NCBI GenBank assembly: GCA_013396655.1
Contig: WBMV01002649.1
Location: forward strand, 1 to 64,000
Source: Campylorhamphus procurvoides
Lineage: Eukaryota; Chordata; Aves; Passeriformes; Dendrocolaptidae
Reading direction: 5' to 3'
Length of the DNA: 64,000 nt
Part shown: positions 12,301-24,807 of the stretch, piece by piece
How the letters are laid out: each line of letters starts with the position of its first letter
How positions within the stretch are numbered: position 1 is the stretch's first letter
Position numbers and translations under genes: made by a program
Notes under the pieces: generated by a model
What the model saw: the letters and a program-made list of their open reading frames with translations, nothing else
The model's database searches: none
What the model was told of the DNA's origin: nothing

Positions 12301-15300
12301 TGAGATCCCTTAAGAGTTTTTCTTTCACAAGAGGCTTCAGTTCTCCTCTAGCTGTGAGCCCACAATGACAGTGGGGTTTGAAAATGCAGGTGTGGGTTTG
12401 GTTGGGGCCTTTTGAGGTTTTTTCCTGCCTCTGCAGGTTTTCAGGAAACTGTGAAAGGTTGAAAGGTTGAAAGCTCCAGGCTGGGCTGGGACTTGTGCAG
12501 GGACCTCGGGGTGCAAAGGGACAGGTGGCAGAGGCTGCCTGGGTGCAACACCCTCCTCCCTCAGGGGGTCACCCTTGTGCTGGTTGATTAAACCAGCTAT
12601 GCCACACAGGATGTTTTATTGGTGGATAAACAGCCCATTAACGAGATTCCCAGGGATTTACTTGGAATGTTTAGCAGAGATGCAAAACAACTTCCATTCC
12701 ATGTCTTCAAAAACAGAGACACAGAAGGTATTTGGAACAGATCTGCTTGTTTTATCCTGAATTTCCACTGGGGTGTGTGCCAGCTTTGGGACAGAGGGAT
12801 CTCAAGGCAAAGCAAATAAAATGGAACTGAAATGCACTTTCCAACCTGCAGGGTTTGCATCAGAGCACCAAGAGGAGACAACAGGACTGGGCAGCCTCAG
12901 AAATGCATCCTCTGTCTGGATAGGAGCCCCATACTGCCAAGGAAAACACATGGTCAGGTGTGTTTCAGCCCATCAGAGCATTAGAACACTCTTGGTAACA
13001 ATAAATATGAATAAAAGAAGTGCTTATTTCCACTGTATCAATAATTTATACTACTTTGTGCATCACTTTTTAAGCCACTGCTACAGCTTTATGTTTAAAA
13101 TAGCCAAAAAAAGGTGACTTATTTTTCAAAGTTCTTAAAAACTTAGTTCACTTTGCGAGTTAACACAAAACATTACATTTCTTATTTTTATATTTCTATA
13201 TTTAAAGACCAATACATATTTTGTCTCTTATTTAACTGCATTATTTAAAAGCAGATGCAAACAATGCTGCCTTGTTCTTTTATGGAACAATCTAATACTA
13301 ATTGAATTAGACATAATTTCCCTGATATTGAATCAGGTAATTATTTACCTGGTAACTGTGAGTTTCATTTGCATCAGGAGGGTCTGGAGCCTCTGTGTCC
13401 ACATTCCAGCCCTCAGGCTCAGCACTGAAAGCAGCACTTCCAAACTCATTAAGCAAATCATCAAAGTTTTCTGGAGTTGGCATTTCAGGGCACCTGAGGT
13501 AGAGAGCTTGTTTATCTGCCAAGACATTTAAAGAATGAGAGAACTTTAAGGATAAAAGACACAAACCCAGTATTTAGTAACAATTTCTCCTTCTGGAGTG
13601 GTTAAAGACACCAATGCAGCTTAATCTTTGCTCTAAGAGAAAACCCAGACAGGATCCTAAATCATTAAACCTTCAATCATTTCACCCAGATCCATGAAAC
13701 ATGAATTTCTTCTTAAGGAAAGTCCCTTGATTCAAAATCCTGGTTTCCAACAGCATCATTTTCCAACCAGACATGTCAATTAGTGGCTCCAGTTTCCAAG
13801 TAAAGACTGAGGTGATTACTGCACAGTCTTAATTAAGGGAGCACAGTGCTGATCACTTTTAAAGCCCCATCAAGTCACTTCAAAGCTGGGCACAAAGGAT
13901 TTGTACCACAGATTTGTATCAGACTGGGAAGTCAGTTTTCCATTTTAAATTTGATTTATTGGGGATGCTAAATTATTTTTTAAAAAATATTTATTTTTTT
14001 TCAACAGAGAAGACTAATAAAAAGTGCAAGATGTTTTAACTCCACGTTTTCACCAGTGAAAAGATCACAACCTGACGACTGTGAGCAGATACAACTACCA
14101 GTTTTCTGAGAGCTTTAACAAAATAAAAACAGTTCTCAATTTAGTCTTTTTCAGGTACCTAAAGAGCTTACAAAAAATAACACCTCCACTTACAGTTTGT
14201 AGCATGAATGCAGAAAATACTGGGATTGACTTGGTCAATTAATTGGAATATCCTTTCTGGTGGGTTGGCTTCGACATCAAGAGAATACACAGCAGCTTTC
14301 TGCCTGCACAGATGGCTGTCCCCTCTGCAGACAACAACAACAGAGGATCCACTGCAAGTTAGTGCTGACCACATTTGAAAGTTCCTTTCATGTCCTGAGG
14401 CAACATCATTGAAATAAAAGCATAATATTACTGTTTTAACACAATTGGTGTAATTGTGCATCCTCAGAAGGCTTCTGTTGTTTTATACTCTGTGCTTAAA
14501 AATAAATAATGGGGAATTCTCCCAGGTGTTTTATTTGGCAGAGAAAACTGAGCAGCAACATGAAGGAAGGTAAGAAACAAAGAAGAACCTGTCAGTGATA
14601 ATATTAGAGCTAAAATGGCAAATTTGGTGGGATCCAGATGGTTGAGGCACCAAAAGTGCAGGGTACACCCAAGTGGGAAGCCACAATACTTACAGATATT
14701 GAAAACCCCCTGGATTTTCGTGCCAAAGGAACATTTTACACAAAAGGAATTTGGACAAAGAAACACAACTTCTTTTGAGGCATTTCTAGTTGACAAAGAA
14801 CAGTCACCCCAGACAATTAAAGTGTCACTCAGGAAGGTGTTGATTAGACCTTTCTGATATATATAAATATCTCCAAATGGGTGGCAGGAGTCATTGTGTG
14901 CAAGAACAATAAGAAACCACAGTCTGGCATGATTGCTAATTCAAATTTCAAAGCACCAAGAATAAACCCCAGTGCTCAGATTGGCATAATTTATACAGAA
15001 GGTGGGCTGAAAAGCTGCACTTTTTGTTCTGAGAGTTCACCAAGAGATCTTTTTTCACATTAGGATTTTGAAGTGAGCTTTCTTAACTCCTTTTGGAGAG
15101 GATGGAATTGGGGTTTTTAGACAAACTAGGCAGCAAATAAACAACTCTTGGCTTTACTTTATTGGAATAATGTTACATTTTAGTGGCTGTGAGGTGATAG
15201 ACTGGCAGGGAGGCAGCAGATTGGGATGGTGACTTTAAAATCAAGAGCAGAAAAATGCCCACGCTGCTTCAAAAAGCCCTGAACTGATCAAGTCTGTAGC

Positions 15301-17405
15301 TGATATCATAAATGTAATCAAAGAGGTTACTGATTAATTGCTAATGACCCCCAGAGGTGGCCAGATGGTATCAGTTTTCTTAACTTCCAGACACCTCATT
15401 ATATTGATGGATGTGAAAAGATACATCACTTTTTCCCCAAAAAAAGCATCACCACCCGAGTACCCCCAGGCAGGAGCAGTGACAGAGGAGGAACATGAGG
15501 AAAGAGGGGATAAAATAAGGGACAGAGAAATGGGTGGGAGGCCAATTGTTTCAGGAGGTTGGGCCCAAAGGTTTGCAGGCTTGGTGCAGGAAGGTGAAAG
15601 GGGAGTCAGGATGGCAGCAGGGAGGGGTGAGGGATTGGTGAGAGGAGAGGGCAGAGCCCTGATTTGGGGTTTTATTGCTATTGATCCACTCACACGACCA
15701 CGGGGACGGAGCAGGTGGTGAAGAGGCTGAACTCCTCGGGGCTGCAGTCGGGGTCACAGCAGCAGTTGGCATCACACTGTGCCACCAGCAGGTCACACAC
15801 ACACAGCCTGGCCACTGCAGAGACAGCAAACCACAGCTGCAGTGGGGGCTCCACACCCCACAGCCTGGGCCCAAACCCTGGCACTGCCCACCACGCCTTT
15901 GGTCAAACCCAAACTCATGGGCTCTTTTTGGAAGCCCTTTTTAAAAGCCAGCCTTAGAAAAATCTAGCTGGGACACATGGCCAACATGCAAGACATGCTA
16001 AAATCGCCTGGTGTGTTCCCTGAGAAATAAAAAAACCCAACCTAACAGGGCCTTTGAAGGTATGAAAATACACTCAGCCCTGCAGAAGGGAAAAAAAAAG
16101 AGAGATACAAACAAGGTGTTTGTTTCAACTTATTGGGAAGAAAACTAAAACATTTTGACTGAGCAGTGAGCTGTTTATAAGCATTGAGCAGTAAAAGGTT
16201 TCCCTGATGCGCCAACATAACCAGAGTTGAATTCTTTGAAAATGTTTTTTCTCTCTGCCTTTAGCTGCTCTGAAATACTGTAATCACAGAGAGAGGAATT
16301 GCTGATAATTCTGTAAACTGGCTCCATAAAATGTTTGGAAACTCAGAACAGGCTTAGGATTTCAAGTTTATAAATTCAAAGAACAGATACTACTCTACTG
16401 AACTGTTTTTGAGAGCTGCTGTTCTATAACAAATCTTGGCTCAAGAACAGCACAGAATGAGGAAAATTAAGGCCAGGGTTTTATAGGCAAGACATTCAAA
16501 GAGTGTTTTCATAACTAGTTCTCTTCTTTCAGTTTGACTTAGCCTGTTTCTCTATGGCCTCTTGGATGTTCTCTGACCACCTGAACAGCACCCAGGTGTT
16601 TCCTGGAATCTCTGCAGTCCTGCCTGTCCCGTGGGCTGAGTTTAGCCCTGGGGTCCTCAGCTCACCCTGCAAACAAAAGCAGTTCAAACACGGATGATTA
16701 GATTGCAAGGTTGTGCCTCCCAGCTTAGGCATTTAAGTCTCTTTTCCCTAAGGAGGTAGCAGTGGGACAGGCTTCATTTGGCGAGCAACCCACGGCAAGC
16801 AGAACTGCTGGAAACAAGGAGCTAAATAAAAGTGAAGCCACACAGACTCCTGATGTGTGCGGTGTGACAATGCATGCAGATCGCTGCCACTGAACGAGGG
16901 CTCTGGGTGCATTTGGAGCTCTGCAGACCCTGCCCTGCTGCCACGGGGGCTCACAGGGCTGGGGGACCATCAGATAAGCGATGGGCATGCTGTGCTCACT
17001 TAATGATGGACACGCCGTGCCCAGCTGCCCACACTGCGCTGCTCAGTGCCCTCAGAGCCTCGAGGGTCTTCAGGGGCTCCCTCAGCCTTCCTGAGGAGGC
17101 TCCGAGCCCCGAGCAGCGCTACAGCAACGACCAACTGTCCCAGTCCCGGGGCGGCCGCAGCGGGAGCGGGAGAGGAGCCGAGGCCTCGGTGCCGACAGGA
17201 GGCCGCGACCGGGGCTCGCCGCGGGGCACCCACCGTCCGTGACCGGGGCCGGCGCGCTGCAGGCCCGCTTCTGGGCGGCACCGCGAGTGTCTGCGGGCTC
17301 CGCGCCCGGCTGTGCCGCCCGGAGCGGCGGCGGGAGCAGCAGCAGGAGGAGGAGGATGATGATGAAGATGAGGGCGGGGAAGGCCGCGGGACGCGACGCC
17401 GCCAT
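6312..17405 (-). CDS. TCTN1: Tectonic-1, fourteen coding exons, complete
   Basis: Exons in transcript order are 17405-17234, 15814-15694, 14324-14194, 13515-13349, 12933-12846, 12072-11963, 10192-10172, 9776-9651, 9118-8993, 8668-8586, 8285-8145, 7850-7694, 6896-6771 and 6455-6312. They total 1713 bases, or 570 residues (human about 587). Tectonic-1 belongs to the MKS/B9 complex at the ciliary transition zone and is needed for ciliary membrane gating and Hedgehog signalling. The N-terminus has a leucine-rich signal peptide (about residues 1-30). Exon 2 carries the tectonic cysteine signature (CVCD...[11 protein letters not shown], residues 62-81). Later exons carry the conserved [28 protein letters not shown] and [14 protein letters not shown] blocks, and the protein ends in [10 protein letters not shown] like its orthologues. 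The intron between exons 10 and 11 is AT-AC, and exon 7 is only 21 bases. The first-exon linker is unlike human, as is usual for this gene. Confidence 0.95.
8286..8585 (-). other. TCTN1: U12-type AT-AC intron of TCTN1
   Basis: This 300-base intron starts ATATCCTTT at 8585-8577 (minus strand) and ends AC at 8287-8286. It has a U12-like branch sequence, CCCTTTAAC, ending about 10 bases before the 3' splice site. No GT-AG pair restores the frame, whereas this AT-AC pair gives FRPQ-GSGIIE, matching the conserved GSGII block of tectonic-1. The 5' site matches the minor-spliceosome consensus exactly. Confidence 0.9.
10172..10192 (-). CDS. TCTN1: 21-nt microexon of TCTN1
   Basis: Flanked by TTTCCCAG and GTAAGT, this exon encodes VPKSNQM in phase 0 on both sides. 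It aligns with the VPDSRKK stretch between ILR and VPITVQS in human tectonic-1. Skipping it would keep the frame, so it could be a cassette exon, but nothing in the sequence shows that it is. Confidence 0.88.
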
Positions 17406-17560
17406 GGCGGCCGCCCTNGCGGCCGCCCTTAGCAACGGTTGCCAGGGCGCGCGGGGCGTCGCGGGAAGGGCGATCCCGCCTCTCGCGAGACTTGGCGGGC
17501 CGAGGGGAAGGCAAGATGGCGGCGGGGCGTGAGTGGGGAGCGCGGCCCGAGGTGACACTC
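17040..17560. promoter_or_regulatory. TCTN1: TCTN1 CpG-rich promoter with TCTCGCGAGA and YY1-like motifs
   Basis: Strongly GC- and CpG-rich sequence surrounds TCTN1 exon 1 (start codon 17405-17403). About 76 bases upstream is the palindrome TCTCGCGAGA at 17481-17490, a known core element of TATA-less, often bidirectional promoters. An AAGATGGCGGC match to the YY1 initiator motif follows at 17513-17523 on the plus strand. No TATA box is evident. One base at 17418 is unknown. Confidence 0.75.
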
Positions 17561-18184
17561 AGGACCCCTCAGAGACCCTTTAGGGACCCTCGGGGACCCT
17601 CATGGCCTCCCATCGCGGGGCATGTGGGTAGATTTGGCCGCTGTGGTGGTGCCAGGCAGCAGCTTGTGGCACCCAGCGCCCTCCGGAACGGCCCATGGGG
17701 TGCCCCCTCGGTTCCGAGGAAGAGGTTTCAGGGGGAGCGAACAGTGGGGGTGATTTAGGGGAAAAAAGCTGCTGGAAGGCCACACACAACAATAAATAAA
17801 TGGGGGGAATGCTCCCGAGTCTGTATTTCACGTAGTTTTGCAACTGTTTTTTTTAGTACTCTTTCCTAATTTTTAAAGTTTCTCCTGAAAATACCCCTGG
17901 TCCCTAAGGTTCAGTGTGTATAATCATTAATTAATCTTGCCATATACACAGGTAACTTTCAAGTTCTTTTTCAACATAAATCATCGATTTTTACACGAAT
18001 TTGGAAAACCTGGGCTAGGAAGTGACCAAATGAGCACAGTTCTTTAGCATTACCTTACAGATGCAACATGCAGGCTTCAGTTCAAGCAAGAAATTCCATT
18101 TAAAAATGAACCTTGAGGTTTTCTGCCTTACCTGCAGGGACTTTTTGTCCCAGCCCCCTGGCAGAGGCTGTGGGAAGGTGAGGT

Positions 18185-18440
18185 TGGGCTTTTCCCAGGG
18201 AATAAGTGATGGGAGGAGAGGAAACAGCCTCCAGTTGTGCCAAGGGAGGTTTAGATGGGATGTTATGGAAAATTCCTTCATGGAAAGGGCTGTCAGTCAT
18301 CAGAACAGACTGCCCAAGTTGTTGCCAGCCCTGCAGGTGTCCAGAAAAGGTGTGGATGTGGCACTTGGGGACTTGGTTTGGTGTTGGGTTGATCTTGGAA
18401 GTCTTTTCCAAGCTCAGAATTCCATGGGTCTTTGATCTGG
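18185..18440 (+). mobile_element. CR1 LINE fragment, 3' portion
   Basis: The sequence follows the familiar avian CR1 3' region: a GAGAGGAAACAGCCT block, 'CCAGTTGTGCCAAGGGAGG', 'TTCATGGAAAGGGCTGTCA', and the tail 'GTTGGGTTGATCTTGGAAG'. It is truncated at the 5' end, as CR1 copies normally are, and encodes nothing intact. Boundaries are approximate. Confidence 0.85.
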
Positions 18441-21029
18441 TGAGAGGCAGCTTTGGTTGTTCCTGCAGCAGCCTGACCAATGCATCCCTGCACAGGGGCT
18501 TTGTTTCTGCAGCAGGTTATTCCTGTAGTCCAAAGGGAAGCCAGCAAAGGATATTCCAGCTGTAAACTCTGGAACATTCCACCTTCATCCACTGGAAATG
18601 GCAGCAATTCCACAGTGTGCCTCCTTTGGCTGTGCAATTACCCCCAGGGGTGTGATGAGTTACACAAGGCAGGCCATTTGCTCCCTCAGTGTGAGGCCAC
18701 CGAGGTCCTCTGATGTTATCAAAGAGCTGCTGACCTGGATTTGAAGCAGCTCCATGTCATGTGGCCAAGCCCTGGAGTCATCCTTCCCACGGAAAGACCT
18801 CCTTCCTCCAAGGACACGGTGACACAAAGGTGGGAATGTGCTGTGCTCCCCAGGCCTTGCATCCCAAAATAACCTCCCCAGGGTCTCCATGCTGCATTCC
18901 TTGTTCCAGACCTTCTGTGTTCACCACCTTCTCCCTCGGGGATGAAGAACCAGCGTGTTCAGTCTCCTTGAGTTTTGCTGTTCCTGAGATCCTTTGGATT
19001 CAGATGGAGGCATCCATGCACTTCCTCTCAGCCAGGTGGCCAAAATGATGTTACAGGTGTTGGGTTTGTGATTTTTTTCAGGCTTGAAGAGCAAAGTGAC
19101 TTCAAGACACTTCCCTTTTGAGAGGAAGCTGCAAAAATGGCAGCACAGAACTGTGTTTTTCACTTCTCACTGAGGCTGTGCCAGGACTGGCTGCAGCCAT
19201 CCAAGGGAATATGGGCCTGTATTTGGAGCAAATCCTGGGAATCTTAAAAAATCCATCTCTTTCCCTGTCCCACAGCACAAAACCATAAAGAAAGGCAAAC
19301 CTGCAGGAGGGAGAGTTGGGACACGTGGCTGAGATCTCACCTCTCTCTGGGGGAAGCTGATTTAGGGTTATACAGTCCCTTCAGCTTCCCTGACTAATCT
19401 CCCAGATGGTCAGTTAACAAGGATTTCTCCTACCTACAAGTCCTGCAAAGTTGGAAATTTGAGATTTATTTTGCAGGCTTGGAGGAGAGAGTGGTGCTTG
19501 ATTTATTTATCACCATTGGCTGTATTCTGTCTTCTTGTTCCCCTGCAGTGCCATGAGATAATTGATATTAAAACTTGTTGGTTTACACATTTCTGATGCA
19601 TTTAAAATCAGTAAAAAAGGGCTGTTGACAATGCACCAGGGAAAACAGAATTTAATACATTCTTTTTGCATCCAGAATTAGTTGGCAAAGCTGATGATGC
19701 ACAGGGGACCAGACTCCAAGATGAAAACCAAGCCTTGCTGGAATCTGAAAGCACAGATTGCACCCTGGATGAATGTGGGCAGGAGCTGGATGAATAAAGA
19801 GGTATTAATTCTTCCTGCATCTACCATTGAAATAGAACTGGGCAACTGTTCAATAGCAAAGTGGGATGGAATGAATCTGTTCTACTCATGACCTTTTGTT
19901 TGTTTTCTCAGAAGTGTCAGGGCTTCACTCAGAGCAAAAGTTCACCTAAAAACCCACGTCCAATATTTGCTGCAAAAGAAGAATAGGTCAAACAAGCTGC
20001 TGTGTCACTTCAGCTTCCCCTTTATTAATGTCTAAGTGACTGACTCTGAATCCCTCAGCTCTAGGATGTGATTGTTCAATACAGTCATGAAGCCTCTCCA
20101 GAAATATGTACCCACAAGCAGAAGGCAGTGAGTAAAGTCCCTGCACAAAGGAACTTACAGAAAACACACAAACCCCACCTTTGTCATGCAGAGGGGAAAG
20201 GCAGGACAAGAACCACATCTAAGAAAAACCATTTGAAACACCCCCCACCACAAAACTCACCTTTATGTTGGGCTTCTCAAACAGGATCCAAAGAGCAGCT
20301 CCAAATGTGTAGGACAAGATCAGGACATCAATAAATAAAGCTTCTTCTCCATCACAGAGATCTTAATTTATCCTGTCAACAAGAGTTGATTAATAATTAA
20401 AGAGGGCACTGTGATCCTCATGTGGGAGGTCCTATGAAATGAAAATTCAAGCAGTTGAAGATGCAGTAGGTTGCTGTCTATTAAAAAACATGTTAAGGGA
20501 TTTACTGTATTACTATTTTAATGATAACTAAAAGCAGCAAGATTTTGATGTGCATTTAAGCATTACAGTGTGGCCTTTGCCATGAAAATGTGGCAGGATT
20601 GAGTCCTGTCAAGTAAAATCAGGGTAAGTAATTAATCATAAATACAAATAAAACTAACAGAGATGTCTGAAGAAATGCTACAACTAAGCAAAAAGCACTA
20701 CTTATATTTCAGTTTCTCTCATCCAAGCCTATTGTAATAATTCAGTTAAATTATGGGTTTTAACCATGTAACTTTCACCACAGCCCTTCCCTTTTAAAAT
20801 CACTTGAGATTTAAATAATTTAATTACTTTTACACAGCTAAAATGATTGTTGTTCCTCAGAACAGAGGGCACTAGAGTTTTCAGAACAGGACACCAATGT
20901 CTGTCCTGCCCATGGACACGTATCATTTGATTAAATGTTTTAATGCTATTTTTAGACATTTAAACTAATTCTGGTGAGGTTTCAAAGGAATTGAGGATGA
21001 AACTGATACACAAAATAAAACAGCTCTCC

Positions 21030-21390
21030 AGTATTTTGGACAGCTTTAGGAGACCTTTGAGCCCTTCCAGTGCCTGAAGGGGCTCCAAGAGAGCTGGAGA
21101 GGGACCTGGGACAAGGGTCTGGAGGGACAGGACAAGGGGAATGGCTTCCCACTACCAGAAAGCAGGGATAGATGGGATATTGGGAAGAAATCCTTCCCTG
21201 TGAGGGTGGGCAGGCCCTGGCACAGGGTGCTCAGAGAAGCTGTGGCTGCCCCTGGATCCCTGGGAGTGTCCAAGGCCAGGTTGGACAGGGTTGGAGCAAC
21301 CTGGGCTGGTGGGAGGTGTCCCTGCCCATGGCAGGGGGTGGCACTGGGTGGGCTTTAAGGTCCCTTCCAACCCAAATCACTCTGGGGTTC
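21030..21390 (+). mobile_element. CR1 LINE fragment, 3' portion
   Basis: This is a well-preserved CR1 3' region running through 'GGATATTGGGAAGAAATCC' and 'CTGTGGCTGCCCCTGGATCC'. It ends with 'TTTAAGGTCCCTTCCAACCC', the hallmark of the avian CR1 end. It is 5' truncated. Boundaries are approximate. Confidence 0.92.
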
Positions 21391-22370
21391 TTGTTGGTGA
21401 TCTGATTCTGCATCTGCTCTTGACTTTTCCACGTGAGCAGCCTGCTTTTGTCCTGCTCACATTAGTTTGGTGTTTAATGCAACTGTGCTGTGTTGAACTT
21501 CATCTTTCCAAGGCTAACTGTTGTTTCTGCTGTATGACAGATCACTCTAAGAGTTCAAGTGGACAGGCATTTGGAATTAGAGTCAAAACAAAGTCAAACC
21601 AGGCTGAAATAAACTGCATTCTGGACTAGCACAACATTAGCCCTTAAATAAATAGAGAGAAGCCCTGGCTGGCTGTAGGGCAGATGGCATTACAGGTGAT
21701 ATTTATCATGCTCCAATCTCAGGACTAAGATACTTGGGAGGGAGGATTGACGTCAGCTACAAGTGAATCAGTTTTAAAACCAGCTGAAAACCTGCTTGTG
21801 CCTCCAACAGCTGATTATGTTGTGCAGCACTTCTGCTTTGCACACCCTGGTGCATTTATTGGTGTGAGCAAGCCTAGCAGGAAGAGTTCATTTTGTTCTT
21901 GCAGCTTAAATGGCTGATGTAAATAGATCTTGGACTTCGAGGTGGGAAGATTCCACCCAGCTGCAGTAACCAGGGGGATGCCCTTTGCCCCAGTTTTTGT
22001 GCCAAATTTGTGCGTTGGGGAATTTTAAACAAATATCACTTGGCAGGATATCGACCCTCTGGGTACAAGAATAACACAGAGTGAGGCAGCAGGGCATGGG
22101 CTGGAAGGGATTTACAGGGAGAGCTATCTGGGCTGACACTGAGCAGTGGGGAAAACCAGTTCTGAACTGTTTTATCAAAAATAGTTGGGTGTTCTCTCCC
22201 AGGAGCCCAGTGATCCTCTGAATGAAAACCAGCAGCAGTTTCTCATTTGGGTGCAGGGTCCTCGGTCTTGTGCAGAAGTGTGAGAGAGTTCAGCGAAGAT
22301 TACTAATTATCTTGTAAATTATGAGGCCTTCTGGCCCTCTGGGCAGACCTGGGTGATGGACCTGGGATAA

Positions 22371-22560
22371 AATCATGGAATCATTAATGTTGGAAAAGAC
22401 CTTCAAGATCAAGTCCAACCTTCAACCACCTACCTCTATGCCCACTGAACCGTATCACAGAGTGCCACATCTACTTGTTTGCTGAATGTTTCAAGGAATG
22501 ATGACTCCACCACTTCCCTGTGGAGCCTGTTGCAAGGATTTCCAAGGATGGAAGAGTGAG
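22371..22560 (-). mobile_element. CR1 LINE fragment, reverse orientation
   Basis: It begins with AATCATGGAATCATTAATG and continues TTGGAAAAGACCTTCAAGAT, the reverse complement of a CR1 3' end. The following sequence, including the TTCAAGGAATGATGACTCCA block, is also CR1-like. The far boundary is uncertain. Confidence 0.85.
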
Positions 22561-24012
22561 AACTGCTCATGGTGTGCCTTGGCTTGGGAGCCCTCACTGA
22601 AACATGGAGTCCTGCTCTGCCAAGTGTGTTTGTCAGCCCTGAGCTCACCCTGAGTGTCTCTGCCTGTGAGCCAGGGCTGGTGGGCAAAAAGCACCATGGA
22701 GAGAACATCCCATCCAGCTCTGGGAAACACACTGGATGGGGCACGGAGGACTTGGCATTAGCTGGGAGTGGGCTGAGGGATCCAGACTGAGCAGCTTGTC
22801 CAGGTGCTGTGGGACAGATGACCTTGCACTAACCTGAGCTGCCTCAGGGCAGTGTGGGCAGAGGTGCAGAACAAGGGCTTAGGCCAGGCTGGACTTATCC
22901 TAGAAAGGACCTGGACAGGGAGGAGGAAGAATGAGACTGAGGGAAGGGAAAGAATGCTTCTGCGGGGGAAACTGTCAAAGTATGTGCTTCCCTTTCCTGA
23001 TAAAGTCACAGAGGGCGAGGCACCGAGGAGAACTACCTTGTTTGTCTGCTCTCACACCCTACCAGGCTTTGGCAGCAGCACCCCCTTATCTGCACCACGT
23101 TGGCACGTTGGGCTGAGTTCCCTAATGAAGCAAAACGCTCTTAGGCTGCTCCTCGGGCTCACTCCACTCTCCTTGTCCCTGCTCTGACAGGAGGATTAAT
23201 TTTTAATAACTTAGGATACAATTTCAGCTCGAGCTGGAAAACTTTCATGCTTTGCTTAAGCCTTTAGCAGTGTTAAGGGCAGGGATGTTGTCTCTGTCAA
23301 GGTACGCAGGGAGTGAAATGCCTCCCCTGTGATAATGATGGTGCTTCAGCAGCATCCCCATGGGCTGGCTCTTCCTTTCACTGCAGCAGCTCAAGGTGCA
23401 GGTTTCACACCTGCCTCTGCTGTTTGTTATTTAAGTTATACAAGTGGCAGCAGCCTCTCAGCACGTGTGTATGCAGAGGAATTAAAGGAATTCCCAGAGC
23501 TGCCTGCTGGGACCTTCCAAAAAGGGACAACAGGCCATTTTGCACACCCACAAGCAGCCTGGAAAACCGAGCTGTGGAAAGCGAGGAATTGGGTGTTTTT
23601 GAACCCGAGGGTCTCTACAGCATTGAAGCTGCCGGTGTTAGAGCTGTGCAGGGACACAGCTGAGAGCTTTGTGTCCCACTCACTACAATTCATGTAGTTT
23701 CAGTGGGGTTTGATGACAGCACATCACAGCTACATCGTGAGGGTTTAGCGTGGCATTTCACGTTCCTTACCCGGAATGGGATTAACTCGCAGCACTGCCG
23801 TGGATTTCCACAGAAGCCTCTCCTGCCGGCTCCATCACGCTTCCAAAGGCACATCTCTGCAGGGTGTGACTCCCACAGCCCGGCCAGGTCCTGCCGAGTT
23901 ATGTGGGGCACGCAAGACACGTGGAGGGCGTGGAGGGGCAAAGAAGCATCTGGGTTAGGCACAGGCCCAGAGAGTTCTTTGGGGTAATTGTGGGTAAAGG
24001 GATGGGAGCAAC

Positions 24013-24807
24013 CCACGGGGGTCTCCACGAGGGGAATCTCCGTGTGGGGATCATCATGAGGGGCTCTGTGAGGGGTCACCATGAGGGGGTCTCTGTGAGG
24101 GGTCTCCATGAGGGTATCACCCTGCGGGGGTCTCTGTGAGGGGATCACCCTGAGGGGATCACCGTGAGGAGGTCTCCATGAGGGGTCTTCATGAGGGGTC
24201 ACCCTGAGGGGGTCTCTGTGAGGGGCTCACCCTGAGGGGTCGCCCTGAGGGGATTTCTGTGAGGGGCTCACTCTGAGTGGGTCTCCGTGAGGGGTCACCC
24301 TGAAGGTGTCTCTGTGAGGGGTCTCCATGAAGGATCACCCTGAGGGGTCTCCAGGAGGGATCTCTTTGAGGGATCACCCTGAGGGATCACCCTGAGGGGG
24401 TCTCTGTGAGGGGTCTCCATGAAGGATCACCCTGTGAGGGGCTCAGCCTGAGGGGATCTCCATGGAGGGGATCTCTGTGAGGGGGTCTCCGTGAGGGGTC
24501 TCCGTGAGGGGCTCACCCTGAGGGGGTCTCTGTGAGGGGTCTCCATGAAGGATCACCCTGAGGGGTCTCCAGGAGGGATCTCTTTGAGGGATCACCCTGA
24601 GGGATCACCCTGAGGGGGTCTCTGTGAGGGGATCACCCTGAGGGGATCTGTGTGAGGGGCNCGTGAGGGGTCACCATGAGGGGGTCTCTGTGAGGGGATA
24701 ACCACGAGGAGTCTCCATGAGGGGATCTCTGTGAGGGGTCTCCCTGAGGGATCTCCTTGAGGGGCTCACCCTGAGGAGGTCTCCATGAGGGGTCTCCGTG
24801 AGGGGTC
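24013..24807. repeat. GC-rich minisatellite upstream of PPTC7
   Basis: Hundreds of bases consist of variants of a roughly 13-15 bp unit, GGGTCTCTGTGAGG alternating with GGATCACCCTGAGG. A higher-order repeat is visible: the block starting GTCTCCATGAAGGATCACCC recurs at 24321 and 24539, 218 bases apart. The array runs straight into the assembly gap that starts at 24808, so its true length is unknown. Confidence 0.95.

Larger units (their letters stand above)
17561..24012. other. Intergenic region between TCTN1 and PPTC7
   Basis: I see no recognisable exon on either strand. The region contains three CR1 fragments (listed separately) and otherwise unique AT-richer sequence. Open frames are short and unsupported. 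Any non-coding transcript from the divergent side of the TCTN1 promoter would lie here. Confidence 0.55.
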
